Positions 12,611 to 25,700 of a DNA stretch of 64,000 nucleotides are shown in pieces. The stretch is from assembly GCF_015832195.1 (NCBI RefSeq), contig NC_052030.1, positions 9,815,439 to 9,879,438 on the forward strand, given 5' to 3'. The stretch comes from Motacilla alba alba (Eukaryota; Chordata; Aves; Passeriformes; Motacillidae). The notes under the pieces were generated by a model. It was not told the origin of the DNA and did not search any database. It was given only the letters and a program-made list of their open reading frames with translations. The translations under genes and the position numbers were made by a program. Each line of letters begins with the position of its first letter. Position 1 is the first letter of the stretch.

Positions 12611-14060
12611 CTCCCGCAGCGCGGAGGCTCAGGCCGGGCGCTGCCTGCCTGGGGCTGTCCCGGCTCCGTTCCTGGCTTCCTTCCCGCTCCCGCGCCCTTT
12701 CCCGCGGCCAGCCCGGCACCGGGGACAGCCGGGGACAGCCGGGGACAGCCGGGGACAGCCGGGGACAGGCGACTCCCTCCGCTCCGCTTCCCGCATCGCC
12801 GAGCGGGGCACCGGCTCCCGAGCATCCAGCCGCGACCGCTGAGCATGGGGCACTGAGCACCGGTACCGGGCACCGCGTAGCGGGCACTGAGCACCGGTAC
12901 CGGGCACGGGGCGTTGGGCACCGGCTCCCCCGAGCCGCCCCCTCCCCGCTCCGCTCTCCTCCCGCCGGTGCCCGTTTGAGCGGGCGGATCCCTCCCCCTC
13001 CTCCCTCCGGAAAGTTGCACAAAGTTGAGTCAATCTGGGCTTTTCCCCGCTCTCGCATTCGCCGCTCTCCGCCGGGACGCGCCGCCCGGGCCGGTGCGGC
13101 GGGGCGGGGGCACCGGGGGCGGGGGCGGCTCTGCCCGGCCCTGCCCCGGCGCTGACCCCGGGCCGGGCCGCGCATGCTCGGGGCTGGACAGCTCCGGAGA
13201 GGGAAATTTAAACCGGGGCCGGAGCGCGGCCCCGCCGCCGGCCCCGCGCACCGAGCGCCCGCCGAGCTCCGGGCGGCCCCGGGGCCCCGCCCGACAGGTT
13301 GGTGCAGCGGGCGGCGGCAGCGCCGGGCGGGGGTGGCGGGTCGGGGATGGGGACCCCCGGCTCCCCGCATCCATCCATCGGCGGGGCAGCGGGGCTGGGA
13401 ATGCCGGGGCTCGCTCCATCCTGAGACGCCAGGCTCCCGCATCCCCGGGGCAGCGGATTTGGGGAGCCGGTCTCTCCCTGACCCCCCCGAGGCAGCGGGT
13501 CTGGGGATTTTCCGGGCTCGCTGCATCCCCGCGGGTGTAGGGCTGGGGTTCTCCCCGGCTCCCTCCATCCCTGGGGCAGCGGTTTGGGGATTCTCCCGGA
13601 TTTGGGGTTCCCCTTCCATCCGCGGGGCTGGGAACCACCAGGCTCCCTCCCATCCCTGGGGCAGCGGTGCTGGGATTCCCCCGGGCTCCCCTTCCATGGT
13701 TGAACATCCAGGGCTGGGGTCTCCCGCTTCCCCTCATCCCCGCGCTCGGACCGCTGCAGCTCCCGCAGCTTTTTCACCCAAAATGGGACGGATGCTCTTC
13801 GGGGGATAAGAGCGGCCCAAGGCGGCAGCGCTCCCGGCTGCCTCGCTGCTCCCTGTCCCCTCCGCCCTGTCGGTAGCTGTCCCTCCCTCAGGGGTCCCTC
13901 TCTGGGATGGGATCATCCCCCGTGAAGTGTTTTCCTGCCTCTCCCGGTGCCTCCAGCGCACCTGGCGGGGCCGGTGCCCGGGCCGGGCCGTGCCGTGCCC
14001 GGTGCCGGGGCTCGGGCGGGGTCGGTGGCTCCCGCCGCTGCTGAAGTGCTGGATAGCTAC
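12600..14060 (+). promoter_or_regulatory. FOXN4: FOXN4 CpG-island promoter and likely non-coding exon 1
   Basis: This is a dense CpG-rich stretch directly upstream of the first coding exon. It contains an AP-1-type TGAGTCA at 13026-13032, a G-run cluster at 13101-13125, and a TATA-like AAATTTAAA at about 13204-13212 followed by very GC-rich sequence. A possible exon-1 donor (CAG|GTTGGT) is at 13297/13298, but it is a weak match; GTAGCT at about 13872 is an alternative. The transcription start and the exon 1 boundary are inferred and not visible directly. Imperfect CATCCCTGGGGCAGCGG-type repeats occupy 13370-13720. Confidence 0.7.
12719..12771 (+). repeat. FOXN4: 10-bp tandem repeat (CCGGGGACAG)5
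   Basis: Five near-perfect copies lie inside the FOXN4 CpG island, followed by two copies of a GGGCACTGAGCACCGGTACC-type unit at 12848-12910. Confidence 0.85.
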
Positions 14061-14097
14061 TGCTGCTGACCGCTGCCTTCTGCTGCTTCCCCAGGAG

Positions 14098-17000
14098 ATG
14101 ATAGAGAGCGATATCCCGTCCATAATGTCAGGAATCATTAGGAATTCAGGGCAAAACCACCACCCCTCGCAGGAGTACAGGTGAGGTTTTATCCGTCTCG
14201 AAAACGTGCACTGCACCGGCACAGCTGCCAACTCCTGCTGCTTCCTCCTTGCTTCCTAAAAATTCCTTTTAGCACGTAGAAATCCACTTTTCTTCTTCTT
14301 CTTTATTTTTTTTTAAGCTATCTGAATTATTCCTCCACTCTAAGTAAGATTTCTAAGGTTGATGACCAGTTACAATGCATTCCTTATTTAGAAAAATTCC
14401 TGTTTAAAATATTCACAATGGTGGCATTTGGATGAAGGCTGGGCTTGATAATCTTGGAGGTCTTTTACGTCCATAATCACTCTGTAATGCTGCGATTCTC
14501 TGGTTTTGACACTAACCTATATTTGACAAATACACCTCCAAAACCTTGGGCTGACCTCTCTCTAATTTCTCTGTCCTGTGTGAGCGTTGCCACAGAAGGA
14601 TATTCTCGTTAAAATATAATAATCTAAAAGTTCCCTTTTTGCAGATCACTTTTTGCATTGTTATGGAGCGGTCATGGAGAGACTGAACAAGAGACACTGG
14701 AGGAGTTTTTAATTAAAACAAGCACTTGTGTAGCCCTCCAAAGCACTGACAACCTGTCAAAGGGCTTTTAATACGGGTGGGAACAAACCTGGCTTTGCCA
14801 AGAGCCTTTCATAATTTAATTTACCTGCACCACCGTGCTTCCATTTATCATTTCAAAGCATTGTTAGAGGTTGCAGGAGGGTTCTGCATGAGTTACAGAG
14901 CCCTGGGTTATGTTAGGTTACATTTTGTCACATGATGCAAAGCTCCAAGAAATACAGAACACACACAACACGTCCCAGTTCTCACAACAAAACAGAAAGC
15001 AAACCAGAAAGAAGAAAATTAATTAATTTTCAGTATAAAATGAGCATTGAGAGACTCCTTCCTCCCAGCCTGAGGGGTTTGCAACCTTTCCTGGGGCTGC
15101 TGCAGGTATTCTTCTCCTGGCCTCTCTCTATTCAAAATGCAAAGGCTGCAGCTCAGCCTCTTGCAGCTCAGCGAGGGATTTGTTTCAGTCCCTGCAGCCT
15201 CTGGGGAAAAGGTTTGTGCCTCTGCTTTGGCTCTTTACCCAGGCACTGTTTGCTCCGGGCATTTTTCTTGGCTAGGTAAATATTGGTGAAGAAATTATTG
15301 GGGATTTAAGGAAGGGTGTGGGTGAGAGGGACCTCTGGGGATGTGGATTTAAGGCTGGATCTTCAGTGCCCTGCAGAATTCAGCACCTTAACAAAGCCCC
15401 TTTTTTAGGGAGAGAACTGTTCTTTAAGTCAGAGCTGCAGGAAAAAGAAATGGCTTTTTGGGGGAGAAAGATAGGATTTCTCTTACTTTTTTTAAAAAAA
15501 ATCATAACTTTCTTCTTTTCCTCTTTTTAATAACCATCTTTGGGTCCTCTGTGAAATGTTTTGAACTCGGTTCTCTAAAGTTTTTCACCCACTTGTGATT
15601 TCTTTACCGCGGCTTTGAAACAAATTATTTGACCTCGTTTAATAGTGGCAAATTCTGATAAAAATGCATAAAATCTGAACTGCACCATAAATGCAGAGCA
15701 GTATTTGTCCTACTTCATGAGAAAACACTTTGGATTATGTAAAAGAAAATCTTTTAGACTGAATGATTTTAAGAAAAGAATAGACCTGTCAAATTCTATC
15801 AGCTCTGTTTACTCTCCTGCTGTCACCACAGTCCAAGACTGGAACCCACAGTCCTGAGTTCTCCATGGGGGAGCATCAAGGCTCCACAAAATGGGGAATG
15901 GCCTCCAATTAGCGAGTGGGAGGCTGGGGCTGTGCTGAGAATACTCTTCTGTCTCATTTGGAATCTTTCAATGGGACAGTTGGACTCGGAGGAGCCCCGG
16001 CTCCGCTGCGAGGAGGAAAGGCTGGGAAGGGAGGGGATCAAACCCCCAGACACACGTCGGTTTGCAGGCTGGAAAACTTGGGATTTTGGGAATTTTTAAA
16101 AATTTTTTTTTTTGGTAAAAGGAATGTGGGGAAAATCTGATTTTAGCAGCTCTTTGAACTGTGCAGCTCCAAAGCACCTGCAGTAAATTTGCTGCGGCTC
16201 GGGGTGGTGGTGAGGTTTTGGCTGCTGGGTGAAATCCCAGGACTTTTTGCACCCCAGTAAAATGATTTTAGGCAAATATCTCTCCCAGCAGTGCAGCTGT
16301 GGGATATAAAACAGCACAGGGACGATTAAGGGCCATCAGATCTCCTCCACTGCCTGTTTTTGTGGCGCTGTCACGGCCTGGCTGCAATGCAAAGTAATTC
16401 TTTATTTTAGCAGCTGCCTCTCTTAGTTTCCTACAGAAAACACCACCATATTCAATATATTCACCCTTGTAGGGCTGATAAATATTTCTAATAACTCCAT
16501 ATTGCATTTAAAGGAATGAAAGTGGAGAATTTTAACACACTGAGATTTTTTAACCCTTAGCACTTCTTCCTTGTCAATCATAATTAATAATTTCAAGACG
16601 TTTTAGTGCCACTGTTTTGATTTTAAATCACAGCACAGGCAGACCACAAGTTTTCTACGCAGTGGTGGCTCATGGTAGCTCCAGCACAAAGCTGTGCAAA
16701 TTATAGGAGCCAGCTCCAGGCTTTTCCCATGGAATTGATGGGCTGATTCCTGGGAATCCAGGTTCTTCAGCTCCTGGGTGCTGTAGCCTTCAAGCAATAT
16801 TTTGAATTGAAATATGAAATCTGTCATTTTGATTTTAAGATCTGATTCAACAATATTTGGTGTAAGGACCACATTTCTATTTTCTTTTTTTTTTGGTGTT
16901 ATTATGGATTTCCAGTTGACAGAAGCCTTGTGGAGAATTTTGAAGGTCTTGCAATGCATTTTCTATATGTTAAATAGGAATTAGGCTTTAAATGGCCTAT

Positions 17001-20000
17001 TTTTGATCAAAAGGTGTTCATCGTTAATAATTCAATATATTAGTGGATTATATTGTCCTTTACCCCATTTTAATTATCTCTCTGATTCTTTAAAAATTGT
17101 CTATATTCATTACCTCATTAGTCTGATCAATTTTTTCCTTAATTACTTTATGTTGCCACAGTTTAGTGTAAAATCAGATTAAGAAGCACAGCACTGCTGT
17201 ACTCCCGAAATTCCAGCCATGACAGCATTCCAGTGTGGGAAAAGATGACAAATCTCTAATTTGAGCACATTTGTTGTGCTCTCATATCTGGGTTTTGGGG
17301 TTTTGGGGGTTTTTTTGCACTGGGGTTTCTGGAGAGGAAGTGACACCTCTGTCCCCTGGGATGGATGGATGGATGGATGGATGGATGGATGGATGGATGG
17401 ATGGATGGGAGTGTGCACACAAAAGGTTACAAATGCATCACTAACAGCACTCTAATTGTTCCTGGAGAAAATGCCAGTGTCCATTCCTGTGACATTCCCT
17501 GCGTGTCTGACAGGCAGTGAGATAATGACTCCCAGTGCCCCAGGAATTCCAGCACGGGAGTGGCTTCATTCTTTCTCCCAAAAAAAAAAAAAAAAAAAAA
17601 AAGGAAAAAAAAAGTGAGAAACCTCCAAGGAATCAGTCAAACTGGATTGATTTAAGTGGATTAGCACAACTGTTTCCTCAGCACTCCTGAAATGTGCTGA
17701 TCTGGAGGAATAAAAATTTGTGGCCTTTTGCTTCTCCCCAAGTCCCGCGGTGCCGGCGGAGCTGGGGGGGCTGGTGTGGGGCAGCACCTCGGGGTGCTGT
17801 GAGAGCAGAAGGGGCTCATCCCTTACCTCAGAAAGGCCAAAACAGGGAAAGAGAAAGGGAATTGGGGTTTTTGCAGCATTCCTGGGGGATCTCAGAGGCT
17901 CACTGCACCCCTGACACGAGCAGGAAGCGGAGCCGCTGCAGCTACAGCGACTGAGGGGGTTCTGAGAGCCCTGCCCAGGGACAGGTGGTAGAGCTGATAT
18001 TCCCTCCACACTGCTCTGACACCTACACAAGGCTCCAGTGCCAATGAACAGCAATTCCCAAGGAGAAAAATAGCTTCCCAGTCTGACCATGGTCCTGGTT
18101 TTAATATAAAACCTCCCTGTGGTGCTCCAACACGTTTTGCTTGTTCTGACATCGGTCAAAGGGCTGATTTTTGAGTTGTTTGGTTTGGGATTCTTTCCCA
18201 AACAGGTTCCAGAGTCAGATCCCAGCTGTATTTGGCTTATCCCAGCCTAGGGATGGTTAGGGCAGAGCAGGGAATGAGTGGCTGGGGGTGCAGTGCTGCC
18301 ATCACCTCTCGTTTCCTCTTGGCATTTCACATTTCACTGCAATCCAGTCTCCACTGATCCCGCAGCAAAGTGGGGTCATGGGGGTTGTGAAATGGGGAGC
18401 TGGGATGGATAAAAGGCTCCAGGAGTGCAGCTGTAGCCTGTTCTTAGTGCCAAGTACCTTTGTAGGTGATTTTCAGAGTCCAGCATGGTGCAAGGAAAGG
18501 AGACCATCACCACCTGCCAGGTTAATGATGCTATTTAATTTCTCCTCACTAGTTTTTGTTCTGATAATGCAATGTTCCTTGAGTTGTAGATAAGGAGGGA
18601 CCCTCTTTATCCCTGGAAAGCTGCTTAATTTTTGTTCTGATTTCCAGCAAGGCCAGAAATAACTCAGAGATCTTGAAGTTGGGGAGAGGGGTGGGATGAT
18701 GGTTTGGGACTGGGTGTGTGTTGTGCCTTCAGGGAGGAATCACTGACCAGAAACTCTGGGAGCTGCTGCCAAAGCAGGAGAGGAGCTGGGGCAGAAACAA
18801 GCTGGAAGGGGCAGCTGGTTGTGAGGGTGGAAACCGGAAAATAGTGGCAGGAAAAGCATCTGGGAGGCAGGAAACTGGGAGGGGAAGGGCAAAAAGGGAA
18901 GAAGCAGATCCTTCAGTAAAGCAGAGGACACTTCTCACCACGGACACAGCTGGAGGGTCACAATACAAATCTTTTCCTTGTCTTGCACATAAGAACTCTC
19001 TGTGCTTGCCCTGAGGATTTTGTGTAATCCCAGACAAAGGAAAACACCACTTCTGGAAGAGGTTTTCTTTGGACTCTTCCTGTCCAGTTGTCTCTGACTG
19101 GATAAACCATTGCAAACAGTTAATTAAAAACCTATCACCCAACTGCTCCTGCCTGTTGAGCAGTTGTGTCACCTAAGCCTGGGCTAAAAGCTCAGGTGGC
19201 AGCACTGAAAATGGGAAAAAACCCTGTCCATTGAGTGAGACTGAAAACCCTGGAATATCCCAAACGCAGCTGTGGGTTTTGGCCTGGCTCTGTGTCAGGT
19301 GGAGGTGATGAGTTGTTGAGGTGGTCCTTACAGTCTCCAGGCATGAGTTCACCATCCCATGCAATGTGGAGGTGGATAATTCATGGATAAATCCCCTGGC
19401 AGTTGTTCCCAAGGTGAGGATCCACCTTGAGCTCAGCCTGAGGGAAAGTGGCAAAGTCCCACTGGTGAGTTCAGGCTCAGATCCAGCTCTGGTGTTAAAC
19501 TTCTGCAAGGCCAGGCCAGGAACGACTCCAATTGCACCTTGTGCCAGCAGGAGGCTCTTGGTGGTGGGGAGAAACAGGTGAAGATACCTTTAGGGATCTG
19601 TGGGTGGGGATTTTGTGCTGCTGGCAGGTTCTGGTGAACTTTGCAGGATCAGATCTGGAAAGGGGTCTCATTCCAAGGTGTTCCTGATCCCATTACCCTG
19701 ATGGGATAAATATTTTGGGCAGATAACTCCAGAGCAGATTGTAAAGACTAGCAGTGCCATGGAGCATTTCTGTATCACACCCACTTTTCCAGGTGCTTTT
19801 CCCAGGATCAGCATCCTGGGGTACAGGGGAGAACTGGGCTTTAAACCCTCAGCACCCTCTGGATTCTCATCCTTGCAGGTGCCTTTCTAGGAGAGAAACA
19901 GAAGCATGGGATGTTCTCCTGCAGAGAGTTGAAAGCAGAGGGGTAAAAGTGGAGTTGCATCATTTCACCACGCCCTGAAAAACACCACCACCTTTGCAAA

Positions 20001-22686
20001 ACACATCTGGTGGGGCTGCAGCCTCCCCTTGCCAGGGCTCAAGGGGCTCCGTGGCTGCTCCAGGAGCCCTGGGAATGAGCAGGGGAGGCTCAGCAGTGCA
20101 TTAATTACAGCCTATCACTATTTATCTCATTTACATGCTCTGAAAGGCTGCTTTTACCACAGTGCCCCATTGTGCTGGGAACACTCAGCCAAAGGCAGGA
20201 GCTCTGACTCCTGCAGTCTGTCCTCCTGTAGTTTGTCCTCCTGTAGTTTGTCCTCCTGGATTTTATCCTCCTGGATTTTACCCTCCTGGAGTTTATCTTC
20301 CAGTGTGAGATGAGCAGGGTGGTTGGTGGTGGGGAACAGAATCCCATCCCACCTGGTATTCCAACGTGTACTTATGGATCTGTAGCTGTCTCGGCACAGG
20401 CAATTTTGAGGTCAGGAAGATTGAAGCCCAGGAGATGACAGTGTTGGTTATTCATGTGCTTGGCTCTCTCTTTTTTTGCAGTTAAATTAGAATTTCTTCA
20501 CTGGAAGCAGGGCACACATTGAGCCTGTGGCCTGGGAGATGTGCTGGGTTTATGCTACAGAATATTCCCAGACTTTTAAAACTCCTCAGCCAGGCAGCAA
20601 TGGGAATTCTTTAAACTTCACCTTCTTTAAGACATGAGAGATCTCAACGTTGGTTTTGAAGGCAGCCAGAAGAGTAATTTTTAAACTTGAAACCATGGAA
20701 TCATAGATTTATCAAATCGTGGAATCACAGAATCCCAGAATGGTTTGGGTTGGAAGGGATCTTAAATATCTCCTTTCAACCCTCTGCCATGGGCAGGGAT
20801 GTAATTCTGATTGAATTTGCTTTTTCCCTTGTTTTTAACTGAATGTTAATCTGATAACTAGCAAATCCATTTTTAAAAAAAGCGTAGTGAACAGGCTGAG
20901 GTGGTTTTAAAGGAACTGTAAACTCAAATTCAAACGGTGAAAGAGCTGTAAACTCAAATGGGAAGGGAAGGGAAGGGAAGGGAAGGGAAGGGAAGGGAAG
21001 GGAAAGGGAAGGGAAGGGAAGGGAAGGGAAGGGAAGGGAAGGGAAGGGAAGGGAAGGGAAGGGAAGGGAAGGGAAGGGAAGGGAAGGGAAGGGAAGGGAA
21101 GGGAAGGGAAGGGAAGGGAAGGGAAGGGAAGGGAAGGTCATTGACTTGGAGAAAGAGCCATCTTGCACACTTCTCTGGTTATCAAATACTATTGCATCTT
21201 CATATCCATTTAAAACAGAGCCTCATACAGTGTCAGCAATTTCCCAGTCGATACCAGAGCCTTTCCTCGCCCCTATCCGTGTCCCTGGAGTGGATGCTGA
21301 GCGGGACACGCCGTCCCACCTTCCCAGGGCTGCCGGGGCAGCGGCGGGCTGGCCGCATCCCGGGTGAGGGCTCGGCAGCAGCCGCGGCTGGCCGGGAATG
21401 CGGCCCGGGAGGGCTGATCCAGCCCGGGAGGAGGCTGATCCCCCAGAACTGGACGATTCTGTGTTTCTCTGATCCAGCCCGGGAGGAGGCTGATCCCCCA
21501 GAATCGGATGATTCTGTGTTTCCCTGATCCAGCCCGGGAGGAGGCTGATCCCCCAGAGTTTGGTGATTCTGTGTTTCCCTGATCCAGCCCGGGAAGGCTG
21601 ATTCCCCAGAATCGGATGATTCTGTGTTTCCCTGATGCGGCCCGGGAGGAGGCTGATCCCCTATCCCTCACATCCCAGAACTGGACGATTCTGTGTTTCC
21701 TTGGTCCGGCCCGGGAGGAGGCTGATCCCCCAGAGTTTGGTGATTCTGTGTTTCCCTGATCCAGCCCAGGAAGGCTGATCCCCCAGAATTGGATGATTCT
21801 GTGTTTCCCTGATGCGGCCGGGAAGGGCTGATCCCCCATTTTCCACACCCCAGAGTTTGGTGATTCTGTGTTTCCCTGATCCGGCCCGGGAAGGCTGATC
21901 CCCCAGAGTTTGGTGATTCTGTGTTTCCCTGGTCCAGCCCGGGAGGAGGCTGATCCCCCGTCCCTCACTTCCCAGAGTTTGGTGATTCTGTGTTTCCCTG
22001 ATGCGGCCCGGGAGGAGGCTGATCCCCCATTCGAGTTTGGTGATTCTGTGTTTCCCTGATGCGGCCCGGGAGGAAGCTGATCCCCATCCCTCACACCCCA
22101 GAGTTTGGTGATTCTGTGTTTCCCTGGTCCGGCCCGGGAAGGCTGATCCCCATCCCTCACCCCCCAGAATCGGATGGTTCTGTGTTTCCCTGGTCCGGCC
22201 CGGGAAGGCTGATCCCCATCCCTCACCCCCCAGAATCGGATGGTTCTGTGTTTCCCTGATCCAGCCGGGGGGAGGCTGATCCCCATCCCTCACCCCCAGG
22301 ACGATCCCGCGTTCCGGGGGCGGGCTCGGGGCTCTGACCCCGTTCGTGCCGCCCGGGCCGGCAGCGCTGGCAGGGCGCGGGGCGCCAGATGGCGAGGGGA
22401 CGTGTGTTGTGTGTCGCCTGTCACTCGGGGCAGATTAATGGGAGGTTTGTAAAAAGGAGCGGGTGCGGGGGGGTGGGACAATTAAGCGGGGTCCCCAAAG
22501 ACAATGGGGGCCACGTGCCGCGGGCGGCGGGCGTTGGGCGCACAAAGGACCCGCGGCTCCCCCTCAATGGAACCAACTGTTGCAAACGACCCCGAGCCTG
22601 CCCAGTTTTCAAATCATTTCATGCCCCTGTTTTCTTCCAATCCAGCCAATCTCCGAGCCGGCAGAGCCGTCACCTGATGGATTTTG

Positions 22687-22727
<41 letters not shown>

Positions 22728-25700
22728 GGATGGAAGTCCCCAAGCCTCGCGAAATAACGGCGTAACCATGGCAATGCTAATTATTGCCCTATAACTACAG
22801 TAGGAGAGAGAACACGGAGAAGGCTGCGAGGGAGATTTGAAGAGGGTTTTTTTCCCTTTGGCTCTTGGTCCCGTGTTGATTCCCCCCTACACACACACCT
22901 TTTCTCCTTTACAAAATCTTTTTGCCAACAAGTGGCATTTTTGCTTTAAAAATCTTCCCGACAGCGGTTCAGGGAACCTTGATAGGTGTTTCTGGAATTC
23001 CTGAATAGAGGGGCTGAAAGCTCCACGGCAGGCAGGCACTGGAGTTCCTCCTTGTTCTTTTAAGCTGATTTAGAGTCGTGTAAAACATAAAAGATGCTTC
23101 AGCAAGAGATCAGATTTATTTAAGGTTTCTGCAGCATCACTTGGCAGCAAACACGCATCAGCAGCAGACACCACTTTAACACATCTCTGAGAGCTCTTGA
23201 AAGCAAAAGGGTTTGAAAGCAAAATCAACTGCATCCAACTAAATTATGTTCTTCTGAGAGATAAAGATGTTTTCCTGGATCTGAATCCCTTTAGGTTTAC
23301 CCTGGGTGTCGAGTGACAATTTCCTGACATGTCCTAATTACTGCTTCACTCCTCAAGGTACCAGTGACTCCTGTAATACTGTTCCACATAAATTAATTCA
23401 TTTAGCCTTCCATTTGCAAGAGTTCTTGTATTGACTCTAACAGGGAGCTTGGACCACACAGGAATTTTTGAGTACTGTAAATACGTTCCAATATTCCCGT
23501 TTTGTACCACATGCTCTATCAGAAGCAAAGCAAAACAGGTGATCTGGGGCATGTAAAAGGTGTCAAAAGCAGAGCTTTAAACCAAAAGCAGCCTGTCACA
23601 GCTGTGCCTGCTGTTGTTGCTGGTGCCTGGCAGATATGGTGCCTCCAGTCTCAAACCTTTCATTGTGGTCCTTTACTCTGTCAAAAACTGCCTAAAATTG
23701 TTTTTTTTTAAGTATGAATACCTTCATGTATCTGAATGGAAGCTATCAGCAGTTCAGACTGTGAAGTTGTTTTTATGCAGCTGCTGATCTGTCACCATTG
23801 ACAGGATCCAGGGGCTGGGGAAAGTTGTTCCAGGTGTTCCAGCAGGAGCAGCACACACATTCCCCAGGAGCTGAGCACAGAGCTCCTTCCAAGGCTCTGG
23901 ATTGCAGGGTTGATACAGGATGATCAGGTTCTAAGTCCTGGTTTCTCCCCCATCAAAGGCAAACAAGTGCAAATTTCTGACAGATGTGAAAATAAGGAAT
24001 CAGTTTGGGTTCGTTTCCAGGCAGTTTCTCTGCTGGGTTCCTGGGCCTGCTTCCCCTACCAATGCTCCACAAGAGTTTTTCTCAATTAAAATGTTTCAGA
24101 CTGGACAAAGGAACACAAGAGCAGGTAAAGGGTGTCAGTAACCAGCTGTGAAACCACAGAGCACATCTGGATTTGGATACAGAATTCCAGCCTGGTGGTT
24201 CTTCCCCCTGACCTGCAGGAGCTTTGGCACCCCATCCATCTCTTTCCAGGGGCAATGCAGCAATTCCTGCTCCCTGTTCACCTTCCCTGTGCTTTGCAGA
24301 CTCCTGGCCTCAGACCCATCCCAGCTGAGTGAGGATGAGCTCCCGGGGGATTTGCAGTCCCTGTCCTGGCTGACATCCGTGGATGTGCCTCGGCTCCAAC
24401 AGATGGCCAGTGGGAGGATGGATTTCAGCCTGGGGGCCCAGAATGCCATGCTCCAGCAGACAGGTACTGTGGGATGGGGAATGGGAATAACTGCTCCCTA
24501 AACTGCACAACCTGCCCCTGCCACTCCCCCTCAGGCTCCCTTTCCCCATCCTTTTACATTTTGCTTCCTGTCCAAAGACCTGGAGCCTGTTGGCTTCTCA
24601 TGAGGGCTCTGCTGGTGCCTTCCCCCCATTCCAAGAGGGAGAGAGCTCCAGCACTGGCAGCACTCAGATCTCCTGGGAATTTCTGCTCAGTGCAGCTGCT
24701 GGTGACTTGTTGGGCTGAGGTATTTTAAGTCCTGGCTTTCAGAGGTTTTCAACAGCTCTGAAATTCGATAAATAATCTTTCTGCTTTGTTTCAACACTGA
24801 TAAAACAAAGGGCACCTCGTTTACCTCACACCTCTTTGCTTCTTGCAGCCTCGCAGCCTGTGTTGGTTGAACTCCTTTCTTTCCCTTGTGAACATCCTTT
24901 AGGTAAACACACATCAGAGAGCTCAGAGCGTCACCCTGCCTGCCTGAGAGCACAAATCCAGCTAATGCTGAGTGTGTTGTTTCTCTTTTGTAAGACACGG
25001 TGTCTGTGTCACCACCGTGGGCTGTTAAACAGCTGCCGCCTCTCATTCCCTGCCTAACGAGTTTTGGGAGCAGCTGATGTCATCTGGGCAAGCTGTGAAA
25101 AGCCAGAGAGGTTGGATTCTCCACTCCTGAGCTTCCCCGTGCTCAGCTGCATCTCTTCACCCCCTTCCCTGAGCTGTGCTTCCATGGGAGCATCCCTTGC
25201 CTTCCTCTCTCCATGCCAGGTCCTGTGGGGAACGCGATGCACTCGATGCCCGGAGCGATGATCCACGTCCAGGCCAGCCTCCCCCAGGGAATCCTGGGCC
25301 TCAATTCCATTTCAGCACATGGAGCCAATGTAAGAGCAGGCCTTGGTGGCTCGTTATTGCCCCAGCTCCTGGGACAAGGTGGTGGTAATTCCTTGACTGT
25401 TGTGTTTCTCTCGGCAGATGAGCCCCTACGCCGTGGGTGGGCAGCTGTCCCCTGGCTTGCAAACACAGCAACAGCTCTTCCCTCCTCCTCCTCCTCATCC
25501 TCCTCCTCCTCACTCCCAGCAGGTGTTTGCCCTGGCCCAGAACCCCCAGCAGGTACTGGTATGTGCTTGTTGTCTGTCTTGAAGTACCTGCCAAGCTCAA
25601 ATTGAGATGTCTTTTAGAAGAAAACCAAAATGTCCCTAAACCCACTCACCCACTGGGCATTTTGCATCTGTCATTTCCCTTCTTTTCCCTCTGCACACAG

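Larger units (their letters stand above)
14181..24299 (+). other. FOXN4: FOXN4 intron 2 (10.1 kb)
   Basis: This is the largest intron in the window. It carries a CR1 tail, (ATGG)n at 17359-17409, poly(A) at 17580-17602 and a 15-bp repeat at 20214-20300. It also carries a (GGGAA)n tract, a long 55-bp minisatellite, a CpG-rich candidate regulatory element at 22310-22800 and a 37-nt poly(T) at 22688-22724. No coding exon was recognised inside it. Confidence 0.8.

Noticed and set aside
12483..13697. 404-codon minus-strand frame and overlapping plus-strand frames of 314 and 208 codons
   Set aside because: They lie in the GC-rich CpG island and the CATCCCTGC array, where stops are rare by composition. 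There is no splice logic or homology.
20776..21168. Ser-Leu-Pro-Phe repeat protein on the minus strand
   Set aside because: It is a direct translation of the TTCCC pentanucleotide run.
21273..22286. 337-codon minus-strand open frame
   Set aside because: It is made entirely of the 55-bp minisatellite read through; repeat unit length and lack of stops explain it, and no family is recognised.
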